DNA of 64,000 nt, taken from the NCBI GenBank assembly GCA_021234155.1, contig JAJEKV010000147.1:1053910-1117909 (forward strand), in the 5' to 3' direction. The translations under genes were made by a program, and so were the position numbers. This DNA is from Isoetes taiwanensis. Taxonomy: Eukaryota > Streptophyta > Lycopodiopsida > Isoetales > Isoetaceae. Positions 1 to 12,063 of the stretch are shown piece after piece; within the stretch, counting starts at the first letter, position 1, and the number at the start of each line of letters is the position of its first letter. Under the pieces are notes generated by a model. The model saw nothing but the letters and a program-made list of their open reading frames with translations, ran no database searches and was not told where the DNA came from.

Positions 1-27
1 ACAGACATAATCCAATTTCCTCCAAAG

Positions 28-600
28 TTTTCGTCTTTGATTTGAATGGGGTGCTATGCAAAGCGTTGCCCAAAGCAATCCATCATGGTATGAACAGGAG
101 CCATTTGAGACAGGTACTAAATGGGTTTATCCGCATCCGTATTTGAAGAAGATGTTGGACCAAGCCTTCACTCTATTTCGTTGTGCAATTTGGTCATCTA
201 TGGAATATAGAAATATACAGGAAGTTTAGAAGATAGTAATCAAACTAGACAAAGATTGGATGGCTATTTGGGATCAAAGTTAAAAACCCGAAGGATTCGG
301 TAGCTAAAACGATATTTGTAAAATGCTTGCGCAACATGATGGATGAGTTGGGCATCGAGGAGAAGGAAGGCATCATCATGGTTGATGATGACGCCTTGAA
401 GTGTTGCTTCAATTAGTCACAGTCACTAAATCCACCATCCTATCATCCTGATATATTGAGCACAAATGATTTTTCACTTCATTTTATCAGTATCATGCAA
501 GAAATAGTATCCGGAAAATTAGTCAAAGACATACAGAAACTATATCTGTAGCTTGATTGGACAGGGAAAATTGACAGGGAACTTGAGAGGATTGTCTTAG
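28..600 (+). pseudogene. FCP1/NIF-type phosphatase-like pseudogene (partial)
   Basis: I can read a decayed FCP1-homology phosphatase in shifting frames. FVFDLNGVLCK (from about position 30) matches the catalytic DxDx motif region in its plant DLNGVLC form. KWVYPHPYLKKML and FRCAIWSSMEY follow in another frame and match the segment that precedes the WSS motif. IIMVDDDALKCC near 375-410 matches the second catalytic DD motif, and NPPSYHPD near 430 matches the tail of plant members. Family members are haloacid-dehalogenase-fold phosphatases acting on phosphoserine or phosphothreonine. Stops after EYRNIQEV and after WDQS, plus at least two frameshifts, make this copy non-functional. Its 5' end may lie before the window. 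Recognition rests on motif order only. Confidence 0.6.
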
Positions 601-1380
601 AAAAAGGACTATTTTGATACATGTAAAACCATCATATTTTGAGATATACTTGTACTTTTACACAAAAGTATAAAATATATGTTACTTGAATCAAAACTTT
701 GAAGTATTTTTGGCGTTCATGTTGCCAATTTAAAGAGATAGAGTCTTTAATTTTCTTTATTTCTTTTATGGTGAAATATAGCAAGTGGAAAATTTATGTC
801 GACTAAATTGCGCCAGCCGCAATTTAAAGCAAGAATTTCTTGTTTCAAGGACCCATATATCATTTTTTGTTCATGTATCCCGACAAAGAACTTGGAGATA
901 CTGCACAAAAATAAGCCTAAGTTGATTTATATAGTATACAGAAGTAAAAAAGTATACTTGTCATTTTACTCTACAAATTCCATAGTCTTGCGTAATGAAA
1001 ATGTGAAAGTTTCTAGTTGTTCATGTCATCCACATTAAAGTCATAATGTCCTTGAATTTCATCGCAATTTACAATTTCCTGCAAATTCAACACAATATGC
1101 GCATGCTCAGGCAAAAAATGAACACATTACAAATCCCTATTCACAGGCCTAAAAGGGCTAATATTAAGCCTAAACGGTGCAATTTTGGAATGACATAATC
1201 CCAATTTAATTGAATGATGGTTATGGGGTTGAAATAGTCCTGCCCTTACTCTCTACTTGTGTATAAAGTCTATGTTGATAGAACATCTTTATTACTTCTA
1301 ATTTTTTCTGTTGTGTAACACATATCAGCATAGATTAAACTAGTTTTTATTATATGATACATGGGTAGCTATTATGGATA
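601..1380. other. AT-rich non-coding stretch
   Basis: No open frame with a recognisable domain is present. The longest ORF (796-1038) has no family features and lies in AT-rich sequence. A short motif, gacataatcccaatttaa, near 1193 recurs near 55248, so part of this stretch is probably an old repeat. Confidence 0.4.
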
Positions 1381-2347
1381 TGTTTGAGTATATAAATTTA
1401 AGCTAAGTTCTACATATTATAACATACATAACTTTTAAGCTTTGTCTTAAACATATTAAACGTTTAAGCTTTTAATGTATTATAACATTTTAAGCTTTGT
1501 CTCTTGGGTTCTCTTTGCTTGTAGAATCTAGACTGCCACCTAGTTACTTTCTCATATCTTTTTTTATGATTCTGATCTGTCCTATATAATGTTAGCTTGG
1601 ACATTTTGATATGAATATAACTTCTATATAAATCTTCCAGCTTATAGATATCTCTTGGCTTGTATAATTTGGACTGCTTGAATATTTTAAGTTATCTGCC
1701 AACTTAAGTTCCTTCTGCTTCAAAATAGATTACTTACAGGAACATGCAAGGGTTTGAAATCTGTTGTGACCTCTATCGCATCTCTTAAACAAATATCCCT
1801 TAAATTTCTCTTAATTGAACATCTCTTAAAAGAATATTAGATCTTCTGTCTATTAGCTTTTGCGCGATGATCTATGGAGTTAATTATGGTAAATAAATGG
1901 AGTTATAGTTTCTACAAGCTGGTGCATATTCTTCAGAGGACCAAAATCTGGTTAGATACTTTATTTTGCATATGGCTGCCCTGCACAAGATCTCGAACTT
2001 ATATTAAGATAGCAATACAGTTATAAATTCCACTTGTTTTATGTTTAGGTTGATTTTTGGGTATCTTCTCAATTAATAAATGTATGGTGAAGGGCGTTGA
2101 GTCTGATGTGTCCTTAGCTTACCTATTTGTGGCTTATGCATTTACCCTCTTTAGGCTAACTTGCATTTTGTTCCACTGCAGGTAACCAGACTTATCCCTC
2201 CATGTGGGTTTTTTCATGCTATTCAATAGATAAAAACCGCTGCTCAAATCTGCTCGAGAAGTTGGCTGCTTGGTGAGATCTATGAACTCTTTAATGTTAT
2301 AGATCCTTAATGATGTACCACCACTTGTTGTGATTAAATATTAAAAC
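1381..2347. repeat. Direct repeat A, copy 1
   Basis: This 967-bp stretch is collinear with 6076-7042, which has the same overall length. Both start at TGTTTGARTATATAAATTTA and end just after GATTAAATATTAAA. They differ by many substitutions and small indels, so the duplication is not recent. No coding content is recognised. The two copies enclose a SINE-like tail and the GAATCT satellite. Confidence 0.75.
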
Positions 2348-2559
2348 TACCCTTATGCCACACCCTTCAGAGTTGTCCGGTATATGATGACATTCGGATA
2401 CGCTATGCTGAGCTGGTCCGTCCTCGAGCTCGGTACGGAGTTTGGGCTCATACATTCAAGAGATCATGAATTTCGTCGAGATCAGCTCGGTCCTCGGGCA
2501 CTTACTTGATACATGTACATATTTTTGTCTATATTTGTATTTGTACAGTTTGACAGCAA

Positions 2560-2725
2560 ACCTATTCCTATCACGGTTTTTCCTCCAAAACAATCCTTTA
2601 GGGCGGGAGGGGTTTTTTAACCCGGATAGTAATACGCTTGCTGCGCCTCCTGTTTGAGTCTCATAGGTCAATTGGTCTCCGTGGACGATAAAAATCCTAT
2701 TCTATTCTATTCTATTCTATTTTTT
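2560..2725 (+). repeat. SINE-like element or LINE 3' tail with (TATTC)n
   Basis: The conserved 3' block TTGGTCTCCGTGGACGAT is followed by an A-rich stretch and four TATTC pentamers. The same block with the same tail occurs at 14224-14343, 16203-16268 and 37446-37652. It resembles the 3' end of LINE1 (TGGTCT, a short spacer, GACGT, then an AATAA-type run). I see no clear pol III A and B boxes, so it may be a SINE or a short 3' fragment of a LINE. Confidence 0.55.
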
Positions 2726-4754
2726 GCTTTTTATATGTTATTTCCGAATCCTTGTAGGATCTAAGGAATTCTATATTTTAATAGTATTTCCTGTGCTTTC
2801 GTATGTACTGTTTATAAGCTCCAAGCTTTATATAAGTTTTTTGTCACTCTCTTATGCTTTAATATCAGAAAACAATTGTCTATAGTATGTCTGTAAGCTT
2901 GTTGGGATATAGCTTTCAATTTTGTTGATCTTGCTTATTTTTAGTTGTATATTTCTGAAAATATTATCTTTGTTATGACTCGGAATTTGCTTGATTGGTT
3001 CTCTAGTGCTTAATACAATTGTTTCAAAATAATTGTCTTGAAATGACAGATCTATATTTCTTTCTTGTTTATTCTTATGAGGGCCTAGAATTAGATTGCA
3101 TCTGTCTATTTCTAGGATTGCAATTGAAGGTCCTTTTTTTCTAAATGGAACTATAAGCCCTAAGTTTGTTGTTTCCTATGGTATTAACATGCTCAAAGGG
3201 TTTTTTAATGTTACTTCATTTCTTAGGTTTAACTTGGGATCCTGATTTAGAGTAAAGGTGTATTAGTTTGTACTCACATACTTGTATGTTTATTATGGAA
3301 GATTGGACCAGATTTTATGCCTTGTGTTGAAGATATTGACTTTAATAATTTCTGGATAAAGAGCTGACTCTCTTACACTGCAATGAATGCAAAAATCTCG
3401 TCCTAAGACTGTTGTACATTCCATCAGTCGAAGAGTTTTCCTATGGTTGGCCATGTATCATAAAAAAACCTTTATACTTTTATACCTTGAATTTTTCAAA
3501 ACAGATTTTATCAAGATGTTTTTGGATGCTAAGGCTCATCAGCGCTCGTAACTGCAAGTTCAATCTTTTATTTTTTTGTAAGTTTTTAGAGTAGAAATAT
3601 ATGGTTCCTGTGTTGCAATAGGGCCCTACTCTCCCTATTGTAGCTTTCTAGTCAAGTGATTGATTGGGATCTCTCTACCTGAAGTAGGAGGCAGGATTTT
3701 GTTATATAATATATTGCTGAATCTTTATAAAGGCATGCCCCCAATGGTCCTTGTTAGCAATTAATGTTCTATGACGCTTTTCCTAAATCTTAGCTGTATA
3801 GAACTTTAATCTTAGCTGGTAACCTTTTATGTTCTTTAAGCTGTATAATTTTAGGTTTTGTCCTGTTAAGCAAGGTGCAAAAATGTTCTTTTCTTAATGC
3901 TTGCTTAATGCCTTCGCCGGATACCACAAAACGATAGCCAAAGATGTTGCTGTAACCGATACATTTTAACTAGTGTAAGTTAACCTACAATTGATACTTT
4001 GTTTATCCTCTTGTACGAATATTTCTAGGATCTATTTCCGTTAACCGTTTAACAATAGACTTCCATTATTCATCATTAGGGTTTTGATACTTAAAGCCTA
4101 ATCACGACCCGAGGAGCTCCGCTTACAGATGTTCAGGTCTGATCTTCCCATACCATAGCCAGCTCGATCAAGCCTGCATTACGAATTGCACATGGACCGA
4201 AGGATGTAAAAGGATACAGATCGGATGGTTACCCATCATTTTTTCTCATTATATAAGGCTTTTGAACCTCCAGCTAAAGCTTCTGGACATCTGACTGCAA
4301 CCAATCCGACAAAAATTGAAGGAGAAGGCAGCTCTGTGCATGCTCTGATAGGGAATGCCAATGTTCGAGCTGGTTATGTGAATTTACATGTTAATCTTCT
4401 TATGGATTGCTCTACTGCTCCAACTGACACACAAATAGATGATTGATCATAACCAACAATGCAAATCAGGTTTCTCTTTAGCTTTTAATTTATCTTGAGT
4501 TGTTTCGGAGTTGTCTTCCTATTTGATCACTTCTTATTTGTAGCTATATATTTCGTATTGCCCTTTGCTCTAATCCATTTAGATCTTATTGGTGATATGG
4601 CTTCATGCATCTTGACCTGCTCCACTCTCATATTTAATATAGCGCAATGGTTATGGTTATAAGTTTCTTGCTCTTAAGATGCACCATTAGATGAATTAAA
4701 AAATCTAGCTCATAGAGTTTCTGAACTGGGCTCAAAACTTGGAATAGTCGTGAC

Positions 4755-5818
4755 CTTAGAGAGAATCTACATAGAATCAAGGGGAATGTAGGTGAATCTT
4801 GGGCCAATCTTTGGAAATCTAGAAGAATCTCGAGAGAATTTATGGGAACCTTGGGAAGCTTCATAGAATATTTAAGAATCTAGAGGAATCTTGATAGGAT
4901 CTTAGAGAATCTACATAGAACCTTGAAGAATCTATGAGAATCTTGAGAGAATCTTTGAGAATCTAGAGGAATCCTGATGAAATCTTTGAAATCTAGGGGA
5001 ATCTCGACGGAATCTTAGAGAACCTAAGAGAATGTTCATAGGATCTAAGGGAATCTTGATAGAATCTTAGAGAATCTGGGATAATCTACATAGAATCTTG
5101 AGGAAACTATGTGAATCTTGAAAGAATCTTTGGGAATGTAGGAGAATCTTGATGGAATCTTGGAGAACCTAAAGGAATCTTCATATGATCTATAGAAATC
5201 TAAAAGAATCTTCATAAAACCTTTAGGGATCTAGGGGAATCTTGATGGAATCGTGGAGAATCTAGAGGAATCTTCATAGAATCTATGGGAATCCTAGACG
5301 ATCTACATAGAATTATGGAGAATCTAGGTGAATCTTGGGGCATCTTTGGGAATCTAGGGGAATGTCGAGAGAATTTATGGGAACCTAGGGAATCTTCATA
5401 TAATATTTGAGAATCTAGGGGAATCTTGATAGAATCTTAGAAAATCTAGGAGAATCTACATAGAATCTCATGGAATCTATCTGAATCTTGAGAGAATCTT
5501 TGAGAATATAGGAGAATCTTGATGGACTTGGAAACCTAAGGGAATATTTATATGATCTAAAGGAATCTAAATGAATCTTCATAAAATCCTTAGGATGAAA
5601 TCTTGGAGAATCTAAAGGAATCTTCTTAGAATCTAAGGGAATTCAAGAGAATCTACATAGAATCATGGGGAATCTAGGTGAATCTTGGGACAATTTTTGG
5701 GAATCTAGGGGAATCTCAAGTAAATCTTAGAGAATCTATGGATATCTTAAAAAAAAAATTGAGAATCTAGGGGAATTCAAGGGAATCTTCATAAATCTTT
5801 GAGAATATAGGGGAAAGG
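4755..5818. repeat. Degenerate GAATCT satellite
   Basis: About 1.06 kb is built from short units of the form GAATCT plus 3 to 9 bases, with variants such as AGAATCTAGGGGAATCTTGA. A higher-order copy is visible: the block with GAATCTTGGGCCAATCTTTGG near 4796 recurs in modified form near 5332 (about 536 bp later) and in part near 5681. Short ORFs on either strand here are artefacts of the repeat. Flanking repeats A lie on both sides. Confidence 0.8.
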
Positions 5819-6075
5819 CATAATCCCTACATGTGACTTTGACTCCGTATTTTACTCTCAGCTTTAAGTTGACTTTTGCATTTGGTTGAAAAGTTGTCCC
5901 AACACTCTATTCTATATCCCCAAAATAGACCAGTCCTTTGTATAATCTCAAGGAATATAAATCTGATAGTACAATATCGTAAATTTAGCATAGGAAGCAT
6001 TTTGGATCACAATAACTTTGCACTCAGTTGAACAGACAATGGTTGGCCTCATCAGTTCTTAAATAACAAGGGACT

Positions 6076-7042
6076 TGTTTGAATATATAAATTTAAGTTT
6101 TGTTTTGCACATTATAACATACGTAACTTTTAAGCTTTGTCTTAAACATATTATAATATATTAAACTTTTAAGCTTTTAATAACATATTATAACATTTTA
6201 AGCTTTGTCTTATTATCGTCTTGTGTGGGGTTCTCTTTGCTTGTAGAATCTAGACTGCTATCTAGTTACTTTCTCATATCCCTTTTCTATGATTCTAATT
6301 TGTTCTATTTAATGTTAGCTTGGAACTAAATTTGCCTTGTGTGATCTGATATGAATATAAATTCCATACAAATCTTCTAGCTTGCAGATTTCTCTTGGCT
6401 TGTATATATTGGATTGCTTGAATATTTTAAGTTATCTGCCAACTTAAGTTCCTTCTGCTCCAAAATAGGTTGCTTACAGAACATGCGAGGGCTTTGAAAT
6501 CTGTTGTGACCTCTATGACATCTCTTAAACGAATGCCCCTTAAATCTCTCTTAATTGTGCATTTCTTAAAAGAATATCAGATCTTCTGTCTACTATCTTT
6601 TACACAATGATCTGTAAAGTTAATTATAGTAAATAAATTGAATTATGGTTTCTAAAAACTGGTGCATATTCTTCAGAGGACCAAAATCTGGTTAGATGTC
6701 TTTTTTTGCATGGCTGCCCTACACAGGGTCTCTAACTTATATTAAGATGGCAATGCAGTTATAAATTCCACTTGTTTTATGTCTAGGTTGATCTTTGGGT
6801 ATCTTCTGGATTAATAAATGTATAGTGAAGGGTGTTAAGCCGGATGGGTCCTTAGCTTACCTATTTGTGGCTGCTAACTTGCATTGGGTTCTACTGCATG
6901 TGAGTTTTTTCATGCTATTCAATGAGCAAAAAACATTGCTCAAATCTGCTCCAGAAGTTGGCTGCTTGGTGAGATCTATGAACTCTTTAATGTTGTAGTT
7001 CCTTGGTGATGTACCACCACTACTTATGATTAAATATTAAAC
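6076..7042. repeat. Direct repeat A, copy 2
   Basis: This is the second copy of the 967-bp repeat at 1381-2347, in the same orientation, 4,695 bp downstream. Collinearity runs from the AAGCTTTGTCTTAAACATATT block to CTTGGTGAGATCTATGAACT at the right end. The sequence just outside both ends differs between copies. Confidence 0.75.
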
Positions 7043-7237
7043 TGAGAGTTCTTCTTTTTATTTCAATGGTTTGATTGGTACCGATTAAGTCTGGGTGGGG
7101 TTCAAATCCCCATGCGTCATTTGCTTTCCATGCAAATGTGTTCTATTGGTTTCTTGTTAATGTTCCAGATGTTTGATTTTGGGTTGGGTGCTGTTGTTTG
7201 AGCAGCCAAGTCTTTGTTTCTATAGTTGATATTTATT

Positions 7238-7270
7238 AATTTTCGTGGATTATAAAAACCTATTCAATTT
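7238..7270 (+). repeat. Possible short 3' tail of the SINE-like family
   Basis: TTTTCGTGGATTATAAAAAC followed by CTATTC resembles the CTTCGTGGACGTTAAAAAAT plus CTATTC ending of the other copies. Only about 30 bp match, so this is a weak call. Confidence 0.3.
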
Positions 7271-7463
7271 TTCCATTGAAAATATGACTTGGCATATTCC
7301 ACGGATCGACGCTTTTTAGGATTATAACGTTACAATTGCCACAAGTCATTAGACTATTAATTGGGTTAAAAAGTATAGCAGTATGAAAACAATTCAAAAG
7401 AGTGAACACCAGAATAGTGGGTGTTAACCACAAGCCCACATCATCTAGCCATATGGCAAAGCA

Positions 7464-7652
7464 ATGGATTTTACCAACACTATGTTGTTGCACGATGGGT
7501 TGCCCTCTACATATCAACATTATGAGAAGAAATCAGTTTTGTATAAGCAAAAGTGTGGGCTCTATTACAAAGAAATTCTACAGCTTTTGAAACTTAAGAA
7601 ATTTAAAGGTCCTTGTGATGCTTGTGCAAGATGTCCAGAAACGCTTTTTTGA
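7464..7652 (+). other. Coding-like fragment of unknown origin
   Basis: An open frame reads through a compositionally protein-like segment (LYKQKCGLYYKEILQLLK, then GPCDACARCPET, with four cysteines in total). I do not recognise the family. The frame has no clear start, and a lysine-rich low-complexity stretch follows. It could be an exon of a decayed gene or carried transposon sequence. No neighbouring exon is evident. Confidence 0.25.
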
Positions 7653-7854
7653 TAAGATTCATACGGAGATTTGAACACTCTACCAAAATAGGATGTATAT
7701 CAATCAGAAAAAATACAGAAACAAATGCAAGACATAAAGAAGAATACATCCTATGCAGAAAGAAATGCAAGGCAGAAAGAAGAATCGATCTTTTGCGCCA
7801 AAATAAAAAGAAATTTGAAAAAAAGAATCTCTACCTTTTTAACTGTTATTCTTA

Positions 7855-7895
7855 GCATTACAAGAAACTTATCGCGGCGGCCAAGGCCGCCGCGA
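7855..7895 (+). mobile_element. Candidate CACTA (En/Spm) terminus with GC-rich hairpin
   Basis: CATTACAAGAAAC at 7857-7869 differs by one base from the usual plant CACTA terminus CACTACAAGAAA. It is followed by a perfect inverted repeat, TCGCGGCGGCC (7872-7882) and GGCCGCCGCGA (7885-7895), with a 2-base loop. GC-rich subterminal repeats are typical of CACTA elements. I could not find a matching inverted terminus in the window, so this is at most a solitary or truncated end. Confidence 0.35.
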
Positions 7896-8399
7896 ACGTT
7901 TCTCTTCGCCGTGAAACTGCATTTTGTTGCCTTGTGTTCGGTGCCCGCACATCAAGGCTGGAGCTTCCCCACACTTGAATTTTGGATATAGTATTTGAAA
8001 CTCGTTTAGATCTTTAAAATTTCAGTGCTCTCCAGGCCTTTGATTAAGGCTTCCCCTGAAAACTTCTAGTTGTTAAAGACGGCTGCGTACTGGGAACTCA
8101 GCATATTTTGATCATGACAACCACGGACAAAGTATTTCGATAAATCAAATACATAGATTGTATTAGCACCTAATCAAATACATAGATTGTATTAGCTCCT
8201 ATATCATGCTTTTATTTCTAACTTCATGTGTATAGAATATTTGGATATGGAACTCCAGCTAGTACAGCTTGGTTGCATACTTTTTGTTCCCAACCTATTC
8301 TTTGTATTTGTAGATTCTAACAATCCCTCTTGACAACAGAAGGCAAGACATATTATATTCTTCTCATTTATATCACTAACTACTAATAGATTGCCTTCC

Positions 8400-9130
8400 T
8401 TATGGACAGTATTTGCCAGTATTTGCCAGCTGTCTCAGCTGATCCATTGGCTTTGGCACTATGTGATAATCTACCCTCTTCAGTTCAGGTATGCTGTGCT
8501 GGCATGAACTTACGATCTGGTGTCTTTCTACTTAGAAATAAGTTTGATAGATAGCCATGTTTTTAGATAGCTAGGCAAACTTCCATTCCTTGCATGTTAT
8601 ACATGAAAGAACAGGATTTATTTGTTATTCAGACATCCAAGTCAGAAATGAACAGCATTTTGAAATTTAAAGCTAAATACTTTAGAGTTCTGAAGCCTTT
8701 GGGCATTTTAAACTTGTTGTCATAATTAAGTCATTGTTTTGTTACAGTCGGCACTTATCAAGAAGGCTGAAAATGATACAGCAGAGATGAGTGCCACCAA
8801 GTTGCATCTGTAACAGCAAACATCAGCAGCAGTTGTGCTGTCATCTGACCAGAGTTCTGCTAATGGAAGTCTTCATCCTGTTGAAATTCCCAGAGTTTCT
8901 GCCGGCCAAAAGATTATGGTATTTTGCTTATTATCAAAGATCTCTATGTTTTCCTAAATGTAGTCGTCGTAACTTATAACTTTGTGAGCAGGATCGTTCG
9001 GGTTCATCTGAGCATCCACAACTTGGAGTTTATGAAAATGGTACTTCAGCCTGTCTGGATTGCCCAGCAGAAATGTGCTGCAAAAGAAAAATCCGCCCTG
9101 TTGCTTGGCAGAATTAATTCAAAGTTTATA
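8400..9130 (+). pseudogene. Exon-like remnants of an unidentified gene
   Basis: Three protein-like segments can be read. LPAVSADPLALALCDNLPSS at about 8420-8485 ends in a possible GT donor. SALIKKAENDTAEMSATKLH starts at about 8748 after an AG acceptor and continues past an in-frame stop. DRSGSSEHPQLGVYENG starts at about 8992 after an AG. The spacing and splice-like edges suggest exons of one decayed gene, and I do not recognise the family. The stop after KLHL and the loss of frame near 9110 argue that it is not functional. Confidence 0.35.
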
Positions 9131-9139
9131 CTTTTGAAC

Positions 9140-12063
9140 TCGGGCTCAGAAAATGGAGGTTTAATTTGGGAATCTTCAATCATTTCTAAGATCTTAAAAT
9201 GAAAATATTGGTCTTTCTTGCTCTGCAAGCAATCCTGTGCTATGGGGATGGATTTTGGAGGAGCCGGATTTGAAGCCACAGGCCATCAAACAAAGAAGAA
9301 GGAGCAGCCGATGTAGCAAGCCATCGCCTACATTTGCTTGACAATAAACAGGTGATTGCCTGCAAGAAAAAAATTTAGTTTAGCAATTGATCAGGAAATC
9401 ATTCCAAGCGGAATAAAAAAAATTATCTGTTCTTGTGTTCTTGCACATGCCAGTGTGGCCGGGCCACCGGATCTGGGCAACAGATGGGTGCAAAGCCAAA
9501 CAGAAGAAGAAACGATGAGGGAGCCAAGTATGGGTATGCCGTAGCTGCCTGGTGGATCCATCACTGGCCAGCCCTTGCCTTTGTGGAAAAAAACAGAGCT
9601 TTTTGTAGCGCCCTTTCTGCCATAGCCAAGAAACACCTGCATTACTGCATCCATATCTGAAACTTCAGGGGGCGGTTGAAGAACCTGCTGCACTGGGGCA
9701 GTCGACAATCAACATATTGGGTGCTTCGGGCCCAGAAACTCCTCAACTAAGGACCCGGTTGCAGAGGACATCTATCACAGGCGCCATACCCTTCGAAAGT
9801 ACGTCTTATGATAGCGAGGTTGTTCCGGCGGCCCTTGCCTCCATAGCTCCAAGCAATAGCCTGCCGGATCATTGCTTGCATCAGAACAGGCGATCGCAGA
9901 ACAGGGGTGAACAGAGGTGCCTTGGGTCCAGCCATAGCCCTAATGGCTTTCTTCGACCAGAAGAAAAGGAGGAGGTTTGGTTTGGGCCATCACAAATTTC
10001 CCTTTTTTATTTTAGAAAAACAGAAAATAATGTACGTGTCAAGCTGTGGGCTCTTCTCAGCCCAGAAATATTACACTTGAAATTTTATAAGAACAAATTA
10101 TACTGCTTTACATAGGTAGTGACAACAGTCTCAAACCATCCACATTTTATTCAGGCAAGATATCTATCGTCCAAATCGAAGAATCAAAGATTCAGAAGCA
10201 TATTCCAAAACCTTAATCTTCATCCCTAGAGTCTGCTCTGCGACAACCAAAATGGTGTGAGAAATTGGAATGGAGAAATGAAGTTTTTAATCGGCGGACT
10301 TGAAGGGTTGAGCAGTTGTAAAAGAGATGGAATTGGGCTAGTTGAAATTGTGCTTTCGGTGTTGCAAATAAGCTGATTCATGGAGGAACCTAATTTTCCA
10401 AATTCGAGCCATGTAGGACACTGGGTTCGCCATTGCACCATCTTAAACGTATTGGCAGGACAAAAAATCTTGTCTGATAAAATGTTCAGACCTAAAACTA
10501 AAAAGCTTTGGAGAAACAGCCGCGTGAAATGGTCCATCCTGCACGACATAGAAGCCTTCCATTTTGCTTTTGTCAAATCATAAATGAGGCATCAACATCT
10601 TCTGTAGTCCCACTATCTTTAGGAAATCTAACATAGTGGAGGGGGGCCCATTTTGTATGTAATGTGAAGTGGAATCTAGGACGACATTTTGGCTCATAAA
10701 AGAAGTCTAGAAGTTTCCTAGCTGCTAAAAACTATAGGAATATAGAAGGGAAATAATTTAAGTTGCATTATCCTCTACATGAGAGACTCACCTTAAGGCA
10801 GAAATTGATCATGTATACTGCCTTTAGTTCCCCACCATCACACTGAGTCTACTCTCTCTCTATTTTCCCAAGCTCACATTAGAAATCTAGTGAGGCATCA
10901 AGATGACTTATTTAAGGGATTGCAGAATTAAAAGAAAAGCCAACGACTGTTGCCCATATCTAGAGAGCTTGAGAGTCTACCAGGTAACCTGGCATACAAC
11001 ATACCAACAGTGAAAGCCCACTCTAGAAACGAATTTTGTAGCTCTTCTTGCTGTTGAAGAGTCAGTAACATGGTGAGAAATAATGCTGGAAATTTACTCA
11101 GTTATGAAGATGTGTCCAAGGAGTATATGAAGAATAAAGTCTTGAGTCTGATAGCATAATAGCATCATGGTTTGGCACTTTGTTCCTGGAGAAAGATATA
11201 TGCTTTATTCTCCTCGCAAACACATCCTGGCACATCGTTCTGCTTAGACCAGCCTGTGGATGAATCTTCAAATTTAAACTACCAGGTATTTCACCCTTTA
11301 CTGTGCTACTACTTATCCGTCGGGCTTCCTCAATAAATCATCTAAATAGAGATACCTGTGACAGATAATTTGAATATTGCAAAACTAAGCTATCCACCTG
11401 TGGATTCTTAAAGGTAGGGTGCACACCGCATTGCAGCAGTAATTCTTCCTATAATTGGTGTTAGGGCCAGGATTGGACATACCTGTTGATACCAGCTTTG
11501 ATGCTTCGTTTACACGTCAATGCAGCCTAGACACTATCTTCAGCCGCCATGCAAATTCGCATATCTAAATTACAGTTTAGAAAGAAGTCTTCCACCAGAT
11601 TTCAGTGCTTAAATTTTAAGTTACTGAAGTTTAACTTAAACAAATGATGCTAGCAACCTCAAAACTTCAGGAACTAATATATTGATCAGATAAGCTACTA
11701 AATAAAGATCACTTCGCAACTTGTGATTGAACAGTCAGACAATTTGCCTAAGAGACAGAATTTCTTAAGCTCAATTCAGTAATCATAAGCACCTCATAAA
11801 TCTATGTGTTACAAAAGAATATAAAACAAAAACAGAGCGAGTGAAAAATAGAGGGTCTGCTTCATTCCGTAAAGATATACAATGGAAACAAGACTTTCAA
11901 TGTGTAGGAACATACATAAGATATTACTGTCCCCTCTCCATAGAGGAAAATGTTTCACACCTTACAATAATTTGCCAGCTCTGTCATGTTAAGCTGCAGT
12001 GGATGAGGAGTGCCATAAATAGCTCAAACTCAGCTAGGCAAAGAAGCAGCATAAAAGCAACAA
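9140..12063. other. Unassigned stretch downstream of PILS copy 1
   Basis: Short ORFs occur on both strands, for example 9391-9708 minus and 9717-10115 plus, without a domain I can name. Two weakly similar blocks lie near 9600-9660 and 9828-9895 (both of the form GCCCTT plus GCCATAGCC or TCCATAGCTCC), hinting at an old internal repeat. From 10.1 to 12.06 kb I see no gene. The part next to 12064 is probably the 3' flank or UTR of the minus-strand PILS gene. Confidence 0.35.

Noticed and set aside
4755-5818. Regularly spaced repeats suggesting a CRISPR-like array
   Set aside because: Units are short, variable and contiguous without unique spacers, and the genome is a plant. It is a degenerate satellite.
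7725-7991. 88-residue ORF spanning lysine-rich sequence and the GC hairpin
   Set aside because: The frame crosses the putative CACTA tip and shows no protein-like continuity.
9391-9708. Minus-strand ORF with DPPGSYGIPILG, recalling a cytochrome P450 N-terminus
   Set aside because: No further P450 motif (I-helix, ExxR or heme Cys) is found near it in any frame, and the flanking residues do not fit.
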